A stretch of 39,572 nt of DNA from NCBI RefSeq assembly GCF_020829645.1, contig NZ_JAIVFS010000075.1, positions 1 to 39,572 of the forward strand, given 5' to 3'. The position numbers and the translations under genes are program-made. Below the pieces are notes generated by a model. The model had not been told where the DNA came from, made no database searches, and saw only the letters and a list, made by a program, of their open reading frames with translations. Of the stretch, positions 15,433 through 25,200 are shown piece after piece. Each line of letters starts with the position of its first letter. The first letter of the stretch is position 1. This DNA comes from Nostoc mirabile CHAB5784 (GTDB lineage Bacteria; Cyanobacteriota; Cyanobacteriia; Cyanobacteriales; Nostocaceae).

Positions 15433-16338
15433 TTATGTGGCAGGTTCTACTTCCACAACACCACGATACATTTTCATACCGCAGGTGAACTCATATTCAC
15501 CAGGATACTTAGGAGTAAATTCCACTGAAGTGGTTTGGTTAGGAGCAAGATCAACGGCTAAGTCAAAGTCTGGTATTAGCAATTTATCAAAACACTTGCT
15601 CAGATTGTGACGTTGGAAATCTAATCTTACTGGTTGTCCTACCTCCACAATTACTCGTTCCGGTTTGTAACCCTTTTCAACCGTAACAGTCGCTTCTTGA
15701 GTACCTTCTAGTGTTTTCACTGCTTTTGTTGCTGACTCTGTAGGCAAAGAAAGCTCTGGTTGGATCTGGTGAGTAGATTGAGAAGTAGTTATTAGGGTTG
15801 CTTTTGCTGTCGAATCAGTAGGTTGAACTTCTATAACTCCTCGGAACATATTCATACCGCAGTTGAAGGTATAAGTACCTGATTTATCGGGCGTGAACTC
15901 AATGGATGTGACTTCGTTGAGCGGTAGGTTTTTGGCGATATGGAAATCAGGTAAGCGTATTTCTTCAAGACAACTACTTGGGTCACGGCGTAGGAAATTA
16001 AGGCGGACTCTTTGACCTGCGTTGACTAGAATTCGACTAGGTTCGTAACCTCCATCTACAGTAATGCCAACTTCTTGAATACCATCATGGGCTTCGGCTT
16101 TTTGGGACTTTGGTTTACTTAGGAGAAACCACCAGATTTCTAGTCCGATTAACCCCAAGCCGACTGTTGTAACTGCACCTTTTACCCAAAATGGTTGCTC
16201 AATGCGGCGGAACTGAGTTGTCTGCGATCGCTCGGTAGCTGGCATTTCATGATTCATCTGTGCAACTGCTTTATCTGAGGCAACACTGAATGCCAATCCC
16301 AAGCCTGCTATACTGCTAAGAATTACTTTACTCAACAT
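15433..16338 (-). CDS. Membrane-anchored double cupredoxin-like protein
   Basis: 301 residues. N-terminal hydrophobic signal/anchor (about 1-26), a short segment with MNHEM, and a membrane helix (GAVTTVGLGLIGLEIWWFLL, about 54-73). Two tandem EfeO/plastocyanin-like domains follow (about 87-175 and 210-300). Each contains a Cys-bearing loop (PSSCLEEIRLPDFHIA; LSKCFDKLLIPDFDLA) and the strand F.CGM.M(F/Y)RGV, a possible Cys-Met copper site. Likely anchored in the cytoplasmic membrane facing the periplasm, binding or passing copper. It starts 11 bp after copA, with AAGGAGG before the ATG, and so belongs to the copA operon driven from 18662-18692. Confidence 0.85.
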   Translation of the reverse strand: MLSKVILSSIAGLGLAFSVASDKAVAQMNHEMPATERSQTTQFRRIEQPFWVKGAVTTVGLGLIGLEIWWFLLSKPKSQKAEAHDGIQEVGITVDGGYEPSRILVNAGQRVRLNFLRRDPSSCLEEIRLPDFHIAKNLPLNEVTSIEFTPDKSGTYTFNCGMNMFRGVIEVQPTDSTAKATLITTSQSTHQIQPELSLPTESATKAVKTLEGTQEATVTVEKGYKPERVIVEVGQPVRLDFQRHNLSKCFDKLLIPDFDLAVDLAPNQTTSVEFTPKYPGEYEFTCGMKMYRGVVEVEPAT

Positions 16339-16349
16339 TTGCTACCTCC

Positions 16350-18611
16350 TTATGCTACTGGTTTAGCTTGAAATTTACGCAGACGTAGGGCATTCGTAAC
16401 TACTGAAACTGAACTAAATGCCATTGCTGCACCTGCAATGATGGGGTTAAGTAACCAGCCGAAGATGGGGAACAAAATACCCGCAGCAATCGGAATGCCA
16501 GCAACGTTGTAGATGAAGGCGAAGAATAGGTTTTGACGAATGTTACGAATTGTGGCGCGGCTGAGTTGAATGGCTGTGACAATGCTTCGTAAGTCACCGG
16601 ATATGAGCGTGATGTCACTAGCGGCGATCGCTACATCTGTCCCGGTGCCAATTGCCATCCCCACATCGGCTTGGGCTAACGCTGGTGCATCATTAATACC
16701 ATCACCAACCATTGCCACAATCTTTCCTTCTGATTGCAATTTCTGCACTGTAGCGGCTTTTTGGTCGGGGCGGACTTCTGCCAAAACACGCTTGATCCCA
16801 ACTTCACGGGCAATGGTTTCTGCGGTGCGGCGATTATCACCTGTGAGCATCACCACCTCTAAACCCAGTTTTTGCAAAGCGTGAATTGCTTGTATGGAAG
16901 TAGGTTTGATGGCATCGGAAATACCCATCAATCCCTGAATTTGTCCGTCAACCGCAATCCAAATCGCGGTTTTGCCCAGATACTCCAAACGCTCTTTATC
17001 TTGTTGTAAGGCTTGGGTGTCAATGCCTAATTCTGACATCCAGCGTTGCGTTCCAATTCGCACAAGATGCTCAGAAACTATACCTTGTACACCACTGCCT
17101 GTAATTGCTTCAAACTCCTTGACATCTGCTAACGCCACTTCTTGAGATTGGGCGTATCTCACAACCGCTTCTGCCAATGGATGTTCAGAATTGCGTTCCA
17201 CAGATGCTGTAAGTCGCACCAACCTGATTTCGTTACCATTAGCAGTACCGTTGACGGTGACAAAATCGGTGACTGTTGGTTTACCCTGAGTAATGGTTCC
17301 AGTTTTGTCCAGCACAATTGTTTGAATTTTATGCGCCAGTTCTAAGCTTTCGGCTCCTTTAATCAAAATGCCATTTTCTGCACCTTTACCTGTTCCTACC
17401 ATTACAGATGTTGGTGTGGCTAGACCAAGCGCACAAGGACAGGCGATAATTAGTACCCCAACTGTAGTGATCAGCGCTAAAGTCACGTTACCTGTAAAAT
17501 TAAACCAAATGATGAAAGTGAGCAGAGCGATCGCAATCACCGCAGGCACAAACCATCCAGTTACTTGGTCTGCTAATCTCTGAATTGGGGCTTTGGAACC
17601 TTGTGCTTGCTGTACTAATTGAACAATCTGCGCCAGTACAGTATCACTTCCAACTCGTGTCGCCCGAAACTTGAAACTGCCAGTTTTGTTGATGGTAGCT
17701 CCAATCACTTCATCGCCTGGTTGCTTTTTGACAGGCACGCTTTCCCCTGTTACCATCCCTTCATCAATTGTGGATGCTCCCTCAATCACTTCCCCATCAA
17801 CAGGAATTTTCTCGCCAGGACGAACCAGTATCACATCTCCAATAATTACTTCTTCAATTGGCACATCTACTTCTCGTCCATTGCGAATCAAACGCGCCGT
17901 TTTAGCTTGTAACCCAATTAGCTTACGGATAGCTTCTGAGGTTTGTCCTTTAGCTCGATTTTCAAATAGTCTGCCTAGCAAAATCAGGGTAATGACGACA
18001 GCAGCAGTTTCATAATATACATCTGGCATTAACCCCTGATTGATGAAAAAGCTAGGAAATAAGGTAGGAAACAGCGAATAAAAATATGCCGCACTTGTAC
18101 CCAAAGCAATTAGAGTATCCATTGTGGCAGCATGACGTTTTAAAGCTTTCCAACCATTAATGTAGAAGGAGTAACCACACCAAAACTGTACTGGGGTAGT
18201 TAGTATTAACTGTACCCAAGGATTGTGCAACCATGCTGGGATAAAGGGTAAGTGCAAGCCTGTCATCATTGGCAGTGACCCAATGAGCAATACAGTGCTA
18301 ATAATGCCGCCTACCGTCACCTTTCGCATTAAATCGCGGGATTCTCTTAAGCGATGTCTTTTCTCAGCATCATCTTCTCCCGCCATCAGGTTTTGTTCTT
18401 GGAGTGGGTAGGCAGAGTAACCTGCTGCATCTACCGCCTCTTGAATGGCTTCTAAATCAGTTCTTCTAGGGTCATATTTAACTGTTGCCTGTTCTGCTCC
18501 AAAATTCACGATACATTCGTTAACACCGGGGACAGAATTAATCGCGTCTTCAATGCTGCTGGCACAAGAGGCACAACTCATGCCGCGCAGTTTGAGTGTG
18601 GTATTCTCCAT
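16350..18611 (-). CDS. copA: Copper-exporting P1B-type ATPase
   Basis: 753-residue P-type ATPase that moves Cu(I) out of the cytoplasm. One N-terminal HMA domain with GMSCASC (about 10-16); eight predicted membrane helices including the transport motif ACPCALGLATP (about 389-399); actuator motif TGES; phosphorylation motif DKTGTITQGKP (about 435); SEHPLAEA; ATP-binding TGDN; hinge GDGINDAPALA. These are the hallmarks of CopA/PacS-type P1B-1 pumps. The promoter at 18662-18692 has a variant-B MerR operator, so control by MerR-2 is likely. The cupredoxin gene follows in the same operon. The copper assignment rests on CPC and HMA motifs and family knowledge; silver would also fit. Confidence 0.95.
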   Translation of the reverse strand: MENTTLKLRGMSCASCASSIEDAINSVPGVNECIVNFGAEQATVKYDPRRTDLEAIQEAVDAAGYSAYPLQEQNLMAGEDDAEKRHRLRESRDLMRKVTVGGIISTVLLIGSLPMMTGLHLPFIPAWLHNPWVQLILTTPVQFWCGYSFYINGWKALKRHAATMDTLIALGTSAAYFYSLFPTLFPSFFINQGLMPDVYYETAAVVITLILLGRLFENRAKGQTSEAIRKLIGLQAKTARLIRNGREVDVPIEEVIIGDVILVRPGEKIPVDGEVIEGASTIDEGMVTGESVPVKKQPGDEVIGATINKTGSFKFRATRVGSDTVLAQIVQLVQQAQGSKAPIQRLADQVTGWFVPAVIAIALLTFIIWFNFTGNVTLALITTVGVLIIACPCALGLATPTSVMVGTGKGAENGILIKGAESLELAHKIQTIVLDKTGTITQGKPTVTDFVTVNGTANGNEIRLVRLTASVERNSEHPLAEAVVRYAQSQEVALADVKEFEAITGSGVQGIVSEHLVRIGTQRWMSELGIDTQALQQDKERLEYLGKTAIWIAVDGQIQGLMGISDAIKPTSIQAIHALQKLGLEVVMLTGDNRRTAETIAREVGIKRVLAEVRPDQKAATVQKLQSEGKIVAMVGDGINDAPALAQADVGMAIGTGTDVAIAASDITLISGDLRSIVTAIQLSRATIRNIRQNLFFAFIYNVAGIPIAAGILFPIFGWLLNPIIAGAAMAFSSVSVVTNALRLRKFQAKPVA

Positions 18612-18661
18612 CTGACTGCTCCAGTTAATAAATGGCGCTAACTAACATCTAACTGATTTCA

Positions 18662-18692
18662 TCTTGAATGCTCCAGTACACTGGAGAGTCAA
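18662..18692 (-). promoter_or_regulatory. MerR-type promoter of the copA operon
   Basis: Minus strand: -35 TTGACT (18687-18692), 19-bp spacer with CTCCAG-TGTA-CTGGAG, -10 TCAAGA (18662-18667). Operator variant B, 50 bp upstream of the copA start. Confidence 0.88.
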
Positions 18693-18916
18693 GAGGTGTG
18701 CTGAAAATTTTTTTAGGCGCATATTAGATGCAGCGCTATCAATGCTTACACTTAGAGATGTAGATGGTGAATATGCGATCAAATTGCTATCAATACCAGC
18801 AGCGTCAGTCTGAAGTTACTGTTCGCAGTGCTAAGGTTATCTTTGCTGACTGCCGCATTTCCAGGCACAGTTTGCGGCAAATACATACACGGCAGCCAGC
18901 TAGCTTTGACGACGAC

Positions 18917-19285
18917 TTATGCAGTTGCCATTGCCATTTGCCGACAAGAATCCGCGCAGCGACGGCACATTTGAGCGCAAGCTTTCATTTGAGTATCGTC
19001 ACCCATACGTTCGCACTCATCTGCACACCGTTGACACAGTTCAGCACAAACGCCGCAGGTACGAGAATGTAAGTCAGAAGCTCGAAGCATGAAATTAGTA
19101 CTTGTATTGCAAATTTCAGCGCAGTCTAGTAATAGCCGAATATGAGCTGGTTCGGCGTGATTACCACCCTTTTGTAGGCAGTAAGTCACGGTATTTAAAC
19201 AGATACTATGGCAGTCTAAGCAGTTTTGAATACACTGCTGCATCTGTGGGTTCACTTGACTCAAGGTGAGTTCTTGTATTGCCAT
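18917..19285 (-). CDS. Four-helix-bundle copper-storage protein (Csp/DUF326)
   Basis: 122 residues with 16 cysteines placed along helices (NPQMQQCIQNCLDCHSIC, CAEICN, CGVCAELCQRCADECE, CAQMCRRCADSCRQM). This is the pattern of Csp-type proteins, which line a four-helix bundle with thiols and store many Cu(I) ions. No signal peptide is visible, so a cytosolic (Csp3-like) location is expected. It lies between copA and the DUF305 gene, transcribed divergently from the latter. No MerR variant-B operator was found directly upstream. A small hairpin (AAAGGC/GCCTTT, 19319-19336) lies in the leader region. Confidence 0.9.
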   Translation of the reverse strand: MAIQELTLSQVNPQMQQCIQNCLDCHSICLNTVTYCLQKGGNHAEPAHIRLLLDCAEICNTSTNFMLRASDLHSRTCGVCAELCQRCADECERMGDDTQMKACAQMCRRCADSCRQMAMATA

Positions 19286-19416
19286 TTATTTACCCTCTTG
19301 AAATTTTTTGGATTTACTAAAGGCGTTATTGCCTTTGGACTCACCTTAAAGATTTGCGGGTGCGATCGCGTCATACCAATGAGGTAATAAATATTTCTAG
19401 CTACTGAGGTATAGGG

Positions 19417-19434
19417 ATTTCATGCAGATTTCAT
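19417..19434 (+). promoter_or_regulatory. TTTCAT direct-repeat box 1
   Basis: ATTTCAT (19417-19423), 4 bp, ATTTCAT (19428-19434): an 11-bp period, as for OmpR/PhoB-type regulators. Upstream of the DUF305 gene. Extended downstream match is weaker than in box 2. Confidence 0.7.
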
Positions 19435-19478
19435 ATTGATATGCACTCTTACATCTCTACAACTAGCACTAACCTTTG

Positions 19479-19496
19479 ATTTCATCCTGATTTCAT
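19479..19496 (+). promoter_or_regulatory. TTTCAT direct-repeat box 2
   Basis: ATTTCAT (19479-19485) and ATTTCAT (19490-19496), followed by a TGTCA 8 bp later. 62 bp (exact displacement) downstream of box 1 and about 100 bp upstream of the MerR-type promoter of the DUF305 gene. Confidence 0.78.
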
Positions 19497-19598
19497 TTTT
19501 GGCTGTCAAACTATTTAGTAAGTGCAACGGTCGCTTTGTAAATGACTAGTTATCTGGGCAATTTTATTACCCAAGCCAAAGATAAATAACCGAAGGGG

Positions 19599-19629
19599 TT
19601 GACTCTCCAGCCAACTGGAGATTGGAAAA
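19599..19629 (+). promoter_or_regulatory. MerR-type promoter of the DUF305 gene
   Basis: -35 TTGACT (19599-19604), 19-bp spacer with CTCCAG-CCAA-CTGGAG, weak -10 near GGAAAAT (19624-19630). Operator variant B, shared with merR-2 and copA. Confidence 0.83.
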
Positions 19630-19649
19630 TGAAATCAGGAAATATTTAG

Positions 19650-20366
19650 ATGCTCCCTATGCAACGTTCTACTCTGAAAAACAGCTTTTTGTCATTGACT
19701 TTGGTAGCGATCGCCTCTTTTTCCAGCAGCGTATTGACAGCCTGTTCTACACCCACTTCCCAAAACCAAAGTCAAGCACCAAACCCTACTAACACTGCCA
19801 CTGATACTAGCGATAAGCAACCGATGAACCACGATGGTGGCATGATGAATCACAGCATGGCAATGGATTTAGGTCCAGCCGATGCTAACTATGATTTGCG
19901 CTTTATTGATGCGATGACTCCGCACCATCAGGGAGCAACGGTAATGGCCAAGGAAGCACAGCAAAAATCGCAACGTCCTGAGATCAAAAAGCTAGCAGAC
20001 GAAATTATCAAATCACAAAACCAAGAAATTACGCAGATGAAACAGTGGCGTAAAGCTTGGTATCCCAAAGCGGGAGATAAACCAATGGCTTATGATGCCA
20101 AAATGGGTCACATGATGGAGATGTCACCTGAGCAAATGCAGTCCATGATGATGAACATGGACTTGGGTGCAGCTGATGCAGAATTTGACCTGCGTTTTAT
20201 TAACGCGATGATTCCTCACCATGAATCAGCTGTAGTTATGGCGAAAGATGCTTTACAAAAGTCTCAGCGTCCTGAAATCAAAAACTTGGCTGAAAATATT
20301 ATCGAATCGCAAGATGCAGAGATTAACCAAATGAAAGAGTGGCGCAAAGCTTGGTATAACCAGTAG
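19650..20366 (+). CDS. copM: CopM-like double DUF305 lipoprotein
   Basis: 238 residues (the ATG at 19659 is also possible). Lipoprotein signal with lipobox LTAC (Cys 32). Then two DUF305 repeats, each with a D-LRF-I-AM-PHH motif (FIDAMTPHHQGATVMAKEA; FINAMIPHHESAVVMAKDA) and a closing KxWRKAWY. A His/Met-rich stretch (MNHDGGMMNHSMAM) precedes repeat 1 and MGHMMEMSPEQMQSMMMNM links the repeats. DUF305 protein CopM of Synechocystis binds Cu(I) in the periplasm and supports copper resistance; this is the closest known parallel. Two TTTCAT boxes and a MerR variant-B promoter lie upstream, suggesting dual control. Confidence 0.88.
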   Translation: MLPMQRSTLKNSFLSLTLVAIASFSSSVLTACSTPTSQNQSQAPNPTNTATDTSDKQPMNHDGGMMNHSMAMDLGPADANYDLRFIDAMTPHHQGATVMAKEAQQKSQRPEIKKLADEIIKSQNQEITQMKQWRKAWYPKAGDKPMAYDAKMGHMMEMSPEQMQSMMMNMDLGAADAEFDLRFINAMIPHHESAVVMAKDALQKSQRPEIKNLAENIIESQDAEINQMKEWRKAWYNQ

Positions 20367-20461
20367 TCTCAAGTTTCAATCTCTACTTAGAAACGGGTAC
20401 AAAGTTTGCCGATGCAATTGAGAATTCTGGATGTCAAAAAAAGCTACTTTCTCAATTCTCA

Positions 20462-20479
20462 ATTTCATGCCAATTTCAT
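20462..20479 (+). promoter_or_regulatory. TTTCAT direct-repeat box 3
   Basis: ATTTCAT (20462-20468) and ATTTCAT (20473-20479), 11-bp period, 130 bp before the RND adaptor gene. Likely operator of the efflux operon. Confidence 0.78.
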
Positions 20480-20521
20480 TTTGAGATGAAAGACTGGGAA
20501 TGAGGTGCAGAAAAATCCCCC

Positions 20522-20539
20522 AAAAAAGCTAGCTTTTTT
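20522..20539. repeat. 18-bp palindrome in the efflux operon leader
   Basis: AAAAAAGCTAGCTTTTTT is fully self-complementary and followed by another T. It lies between TTTCAT box 3 and the adaptor start. A weak terminator or attenuator is possible, but GC content is low. Confidence 0.35.
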
Positions 20540-20608
20540 TACCAAATACCAAATATAAATACCCGATCGCAGTTCCTTTGTCCCCATACTTCAGGATTTC
20601 TGATAGCA

Positions 20609-22291
20609 ATGCCTAACTCTCTGCGTTTTCAACCAATTGTAACCATGCGTTGTGTTTCTGGTACACTTTTGAGCCTGCTGTTATTGGCAAGTCCCATAGT
20701 AGTTTTAGCCCACGGCGGACACGGAAATGAATTTCAAGGAGAAAGTGGAGTCACCCCAACAACTGGCTCCATTCAAGTTGACACTCAAACTGCCCAACGG
20801 TTAGGAATTAAAGTTGAGCCAGTTAAACGCCAACAACTAGTCGTTGGTATTAAAACCACTGGGCAAATTGAAACTTTACCTAGCCAAAAAGTGGAAGTGA
20901 CTACCCCAATTTCAGGGGCGAAAGTGGTTGAGTTATTAGTAGAACCCGGTGCAAACGTTCAGAAAGACCAACCTGTAGCTGTTGTGTCCAGTCCTGACTT
21001 AGTGGAACTACGCGTTAACTCCCAGGAAAAATTAGCAGAAGGTCAAGCTAATTTGCGCTCCAGCCAAGCCGACTTAAGGCTAGCCCAGCAAAATTATGAT
21101 CGCTATCAGCAAATAGCCGCAGCTGAAATAGCTCAAGCACAGAGCCAAGTGGCATTTGCTCAAGAAAAGTATAACAAAGACAGACAGTTAGCTGATTCTG
21201 GTGCTTTGCCACGTCGCACAGCTCTAGAATCCCAAACCCAGTTAGCAGAAGCTAAAGCTAAATTAACCACAGCTAACAGCCGCCGTGATGTTATCGAAGC
21301 TGAGGCTCAACTCAAAACGGCTCAGTCATCTGTTGATCTGGCTAAATCAAAAATCCAACTTAGTAACACCACGTATCAAACTCGGCTTTCTCAACTAGGA
21401 AACCGCGCTAATGCTCAAGGACTGGTAACGGTGAGTGCGCCGATTGCTGGGAAGGTTGCTGACAGGGAAGTTACTCTCGGTCAAACATTCCAAGACGCGG
21501 GTGGCAAGTTAATGACGATTGTTAATGACAGCCGCGTTTTTGCCACAGCGAATATTTATGAAAAAGATTTAGACAAAGTTAAGACTGGTCAACGAGTAAG
21601 CTTGAAGGTGGCTTCTGTACCTAATCGCACCTTTAGCGGACGAATTGCCGTAATTGAATCTGTGGTAGCAGGTGATACGCGCATTGTGCCTGTAAAAACC
21701 GAAATAGATAATCCAGGTGGAGTTCTCAAGCCTGGAATGTTTGCAGAACTAGAAGTTTTGACAAATCAAGCATCGTCAGCTATCTTGGCTATTTCCAGTG
21801 CGGCTGTGGTTGAAGCAAATGGCAAGAAACAGGTTTATGTGCAAAATGGTAACGCCTATCAGCCTGTTGAAGTTACTTTAGGTCAAATCTCTGGAGACAT
21901 GGTTGAGGTAAAAACTGGTTTATTCGAGGGTGATTTGATAGTTACCCAGCGCGCACCGCAACTTTATGCTCAATCTTTGCGGGGTGATAGCAAGACAAAA
22001 GCAGGCGAACACACGGAAACTCCTGCACAAACAACAGAGACTAAAACGCGTAGCTTGCCAGTACCTTGGTGGATTGCAGCAGGGGGAGGAGCTGTACTAG
22101 CTACTGTAGCTTTTATGGCAGGTACTTTCTGGGCTGGTCGTCGTAGCAGACATCAATATCACTTAGCTACAGGAATTGGTTACGTTACAGAAGAACATCT
22201 CAATAGTTCCGCACAAGTAGATGCATCGCCAGAATTCAATGATAACCATCGTGTGGCGAGTAAAGATTCAGAAGTTAATATTCAGAAATAA
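20609..22291 (+). CDS. copB: CusB/CzcB-type periplasmic adaptor of metal RND pump
   Basis: 560 residues. N-terminal signal segment followed by the His-rich HGGHGNEFQG. Lipoyl halves (KVEVTTPISGAKVVELLVEP; LVTVSAPIAGKVADREVTLG) flank a long coiled coil (about 115-270). Beta-barrel and membrane-proximal domains follow to about 455. Unusually for the family, a C-terminal membrane helix (WWIAAGGGAVLATVAFMAG, about 486-507) and a 50-residue tail follow. The permease gene begins 2 bp after the stop, so the two form an operon headed by TTTCAT box 3. By gene order (adaptor, permease, small lipoprotein) it parallels copBAC of Synechocystis. The metal (copper or silver) is inferred from context. Confidence 0.88.
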   Translation: MPNSLRFQPIVTMRCVSGTLLSLLLLASPIVVLAHGGHGNEFQGESGVTPTTGSIQVDTQTAQRLGIKVEPVKRQQLVVGIKTTGQIETLPSQKVEVTTPISGAKVVELLVEPGANVQKDQPVAVVSSPDLVELRVNSQEKLAEGQANLRSSQADLRLAQQNYDRYQQIAAAEIAQAQSQVAFAQEKYNKDRQLADSGALPRRTALESQTQLAEAKAKLTTANSRRDVIEAEAQLKTAQSSVDLAKSKIQLSNTTYQTRLSQLGNRANAQGLVTVSAPIAGKVADREVTLGQTFQDAGGKLMTIVNDSRVFATANIYEKDLDKVKTGQRVSLKVASVPNRTFSGRIAVIESVVAGDTRIVPVKTEIDNPGGVLKPGMFAELEVLTNQASSAILAISSAAVVEANGKKQVYVQNGNAYQPVEVTLGQISGDMVEVKTGLFEGDLIVTQRAPQLYAQSLRGDSKTKAGEHTETPAQTTETKTRSLPVPWWIAAGGGAVLATVAFMAGTFWAGRRSRHQYHLATGIGYVTEEHLNSSAQVDASPEFNDNHRVASKDSEVNIQK

Positions 22292-22293
22292 CA

Positions 22294-25200
22294 ATGCTGA
22301 GTGCCATCATTAAGTGGGCGATCGCTCGCCGTTGGTTAGTTATCCTTGGTACGATTATCCTAACAATTTGGATATTTCGGACGATTATCCAAATGCCCTT
22401 GGATGTTTTCCCTAGCTTTGCACCACCCCAAGTTGAAATTCAAACTGAAGCACCAGGACTCGCCCCCGAAGAATTAGAATCCCTGGTAACTTTACCAATT
22501 GAAAGTGCAATTAACGGTACGCCTGGAGTGACAGCAGTACGCTCATCTTCAGCAGCAGGAATTTCTGTCGTTAAAGTCATTTTTGATTGGGACACTGATA
22601 TTTATCAAGCTCGTCAGCTGGTAACAGAGCGATTACAACAAGCTCAAAGTAAACTTCCGTCGGGGGTAGAAACTCCGCAAATTTCCCCTACAAGCTCTCC
22701 CATTGGCACTGTACTGCAATATGCTTTTACATCAGAAAATACTTCTTTAATGGAAGTGCGGCGCATTGTTGATTGGCAAGTGACAAATCGCCTTTTAGCT
22801 GTACCTGGTGTTAGTCAAGTTGTAGCGTATGGTGGTGATGTCCGCCAATATCAAGTATTAGTCGATCCAGCGAAGCTAAGAGCCTTTAATGTCACCTTAG
22901 AAGACGTAGAGCAAGCAGCCGAAGCTGCCAATGTGAATGCGCCTGGTGGCTATTTAATTACTCCTGACCGAGAAAAGTTAATTCGAGGGATTGGGCGGAT
23001 TGAATCTATTGAAGAATTACAACAATCAGTGATTACTGCTCGCAATGGTACACCTGTGAAAATCTCCGATGTTGCTGACATACAAATCGGTGCAGCTATT
23101 AAACGAGGTGATGGCAGTTTCAACGGTCAAAAGGCAGTTATTGTGATGATTAACAAACAGCCTCAAGCCGATACTCCTACTGTCACCCGTGCTATAGAGT
23201 CAGCGATGTCAGAGATTCAAGCAGGCTTACCCAAAGATATCAAAGTCACACCTACTTTTCGTCAAGAAAACTATATCGATTCTTCGATTGAAAATGTTCG
23301 AGAAGCTTTAATTGAAGGCAGCATTATTGTTGCTTTAATTCTAATTCCCTTTTTAATGAATTGGCGAAATCTGGCTATTTGTTTAACTGCCCTACCTTTA
23401 TCTTTATTACTAGGAGTACTATTACTAAATTGGTTGGGACAAGGTTTAAATACCATGACTTTAGGAGGGTTAGCAGTAGCAATTGGTTCAGCGGTTGATG
23501 ATGCAATTGTCGATGCCGAGAATGTCTACCGTAACCTGCGAGAAAATAAATACTCCCCCAACCCGCGTCCGGTTTTAGATGTTGTATTTGACGGTTGTCA
23601 AGAGGTACGGGATTCAGTATTCGGAGCTACCATCATTACCATAGTTGTCTTTTCTCCAGTTTTTGCTTTGGCTGGTGTAGGAGGCAGCATTTTTATCCCA
23701 ATGGGATTAGGCTATATGGCAGCAGTTATAGCCTCTAGTATTACGGCATTGACGGTGACTCCAGCTTTATGTGCAATTTTACTGCCTTATGGTCGCTTGC
23801 CTGAAACAGAACCTTGGGTTGCGAGATTTTTTAAGGGGCTGTACCGTCCTCTATTAACATTTTCTCTGCGGCGTTCTGGAATTGTTATAGGCGCTGCGAT
23901 TGCTAGTTTAGTGGCTGCTACTGTAATTGTCCCCTCCTTTGGCAGAATATTTTTACCAGAGTTTCAGGAGCAGACTTTGGTAAATACCCTAACTCTTTAT
24001 CCGGGCGTTTCTCTAGAAGCTACTAATGCGGCTGGTGAAGCACTTCAGCACGCACTCAAGGGAGACTCCAGATTTCCCTATGTGCAATTGCGTTCTGGAC
24101 GTGCGCCAGGAGATGGGGATGCAGCAGGGGTAAATTTAGGACACTTGGATATCGAGTTAAGCGACGCAGGGATGAAAGACAGGGAAGGGACGATTGAGAA
24201 GTTACGGGAGGAATTCGCTAAGTTACCAGGGGTAGCGCCAAATATTGGCGGTTTTATCTCACATCGCATGGATGAAGTGTTGTCTGGGGTGAGAAGTGCG
24301 ATCGCAATCAAAATCTTCGGCCCCGACTTAGAACAACTCCGCACTATTGGACAGCAAGTTGATGCTGTAATGAAAACCGTTAATGGGATTGTAGATTTAC
24401 AACTAGAACCCCAAATACCGATTGAACAAATACAAATTCAGTTCAATCGACCTGCTGCTGCACGATATGGTTTGACAGTAGGCAAACTTTCCGAAATTAT
24501 TGAAACTGCTCTCAATGGACGGGTAGTATCTCAAGTTTTAGAAAAACAACAAACTTTCGATTTAGTTGTATGGTTAAAGCCAGATGCAAGGCAAAATTTG
24601 GATACGATTCGCAATTTGTTAGTTGATACTCCTAATGGTCAAAAAATTCCTTTAGCACAGGTTGCTGCAATTGAAATCGGTACTGGGCCCAATACTATAA
24701 ATAGAGAAAATGTATCCCGCTTGATTGTTGTTTCTGCTAACGCTAATGGTAGAGATTTGCGCTCTATCGTTAATGAAATTAGAGACAAAGTTAATCAACA
24801 GGTACATCCACCCTCTGGTTACTATATCCAGTATGCGGGACAATTCGAGGCGGAAGAAAGAGCAACTCAGAATATCTTAATTTCGAGTGCGATCGCCTTT
24901 GTCGCAATTACAGTAATTATGTACCTTTCTGTCAAATCTATTCCTTCTACCGCCATGATTATGATTAATTTACCTTTAGCGTTGGTGGGGGGAGTATTTT
25001 CAGTCGCTTTGTCTGGTGGGGTTCTGTCCATTGCTTCTTTAGTTGGTTTTGTTACTCTATTTGGAGTTGCTACCCGCAATGGTTTGTTACTTGTGGATAA
25101 TTACAACACTAAATTTGCTGAAGGTATACCACTTAAAGAAGTTTTGATTAAAGGGTCAATGGAACGTTTAAATGCCATTTTGATGACAGCTTTTACCTCA

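Noticed and set aside
16246..16262. Possible TTTCAT box (ATTTCAT then ATTCAT)
   Set aside because: The spacing is 7 bp, not 11, and it lies inside the cupredoxin coding region.
18764..19072. Plus-strand frame of 102 codons over the Csp gene
   Set aside because: It is antisense to the clearly real Cys-rich copper-storage gene and shows no protein-like pattern.
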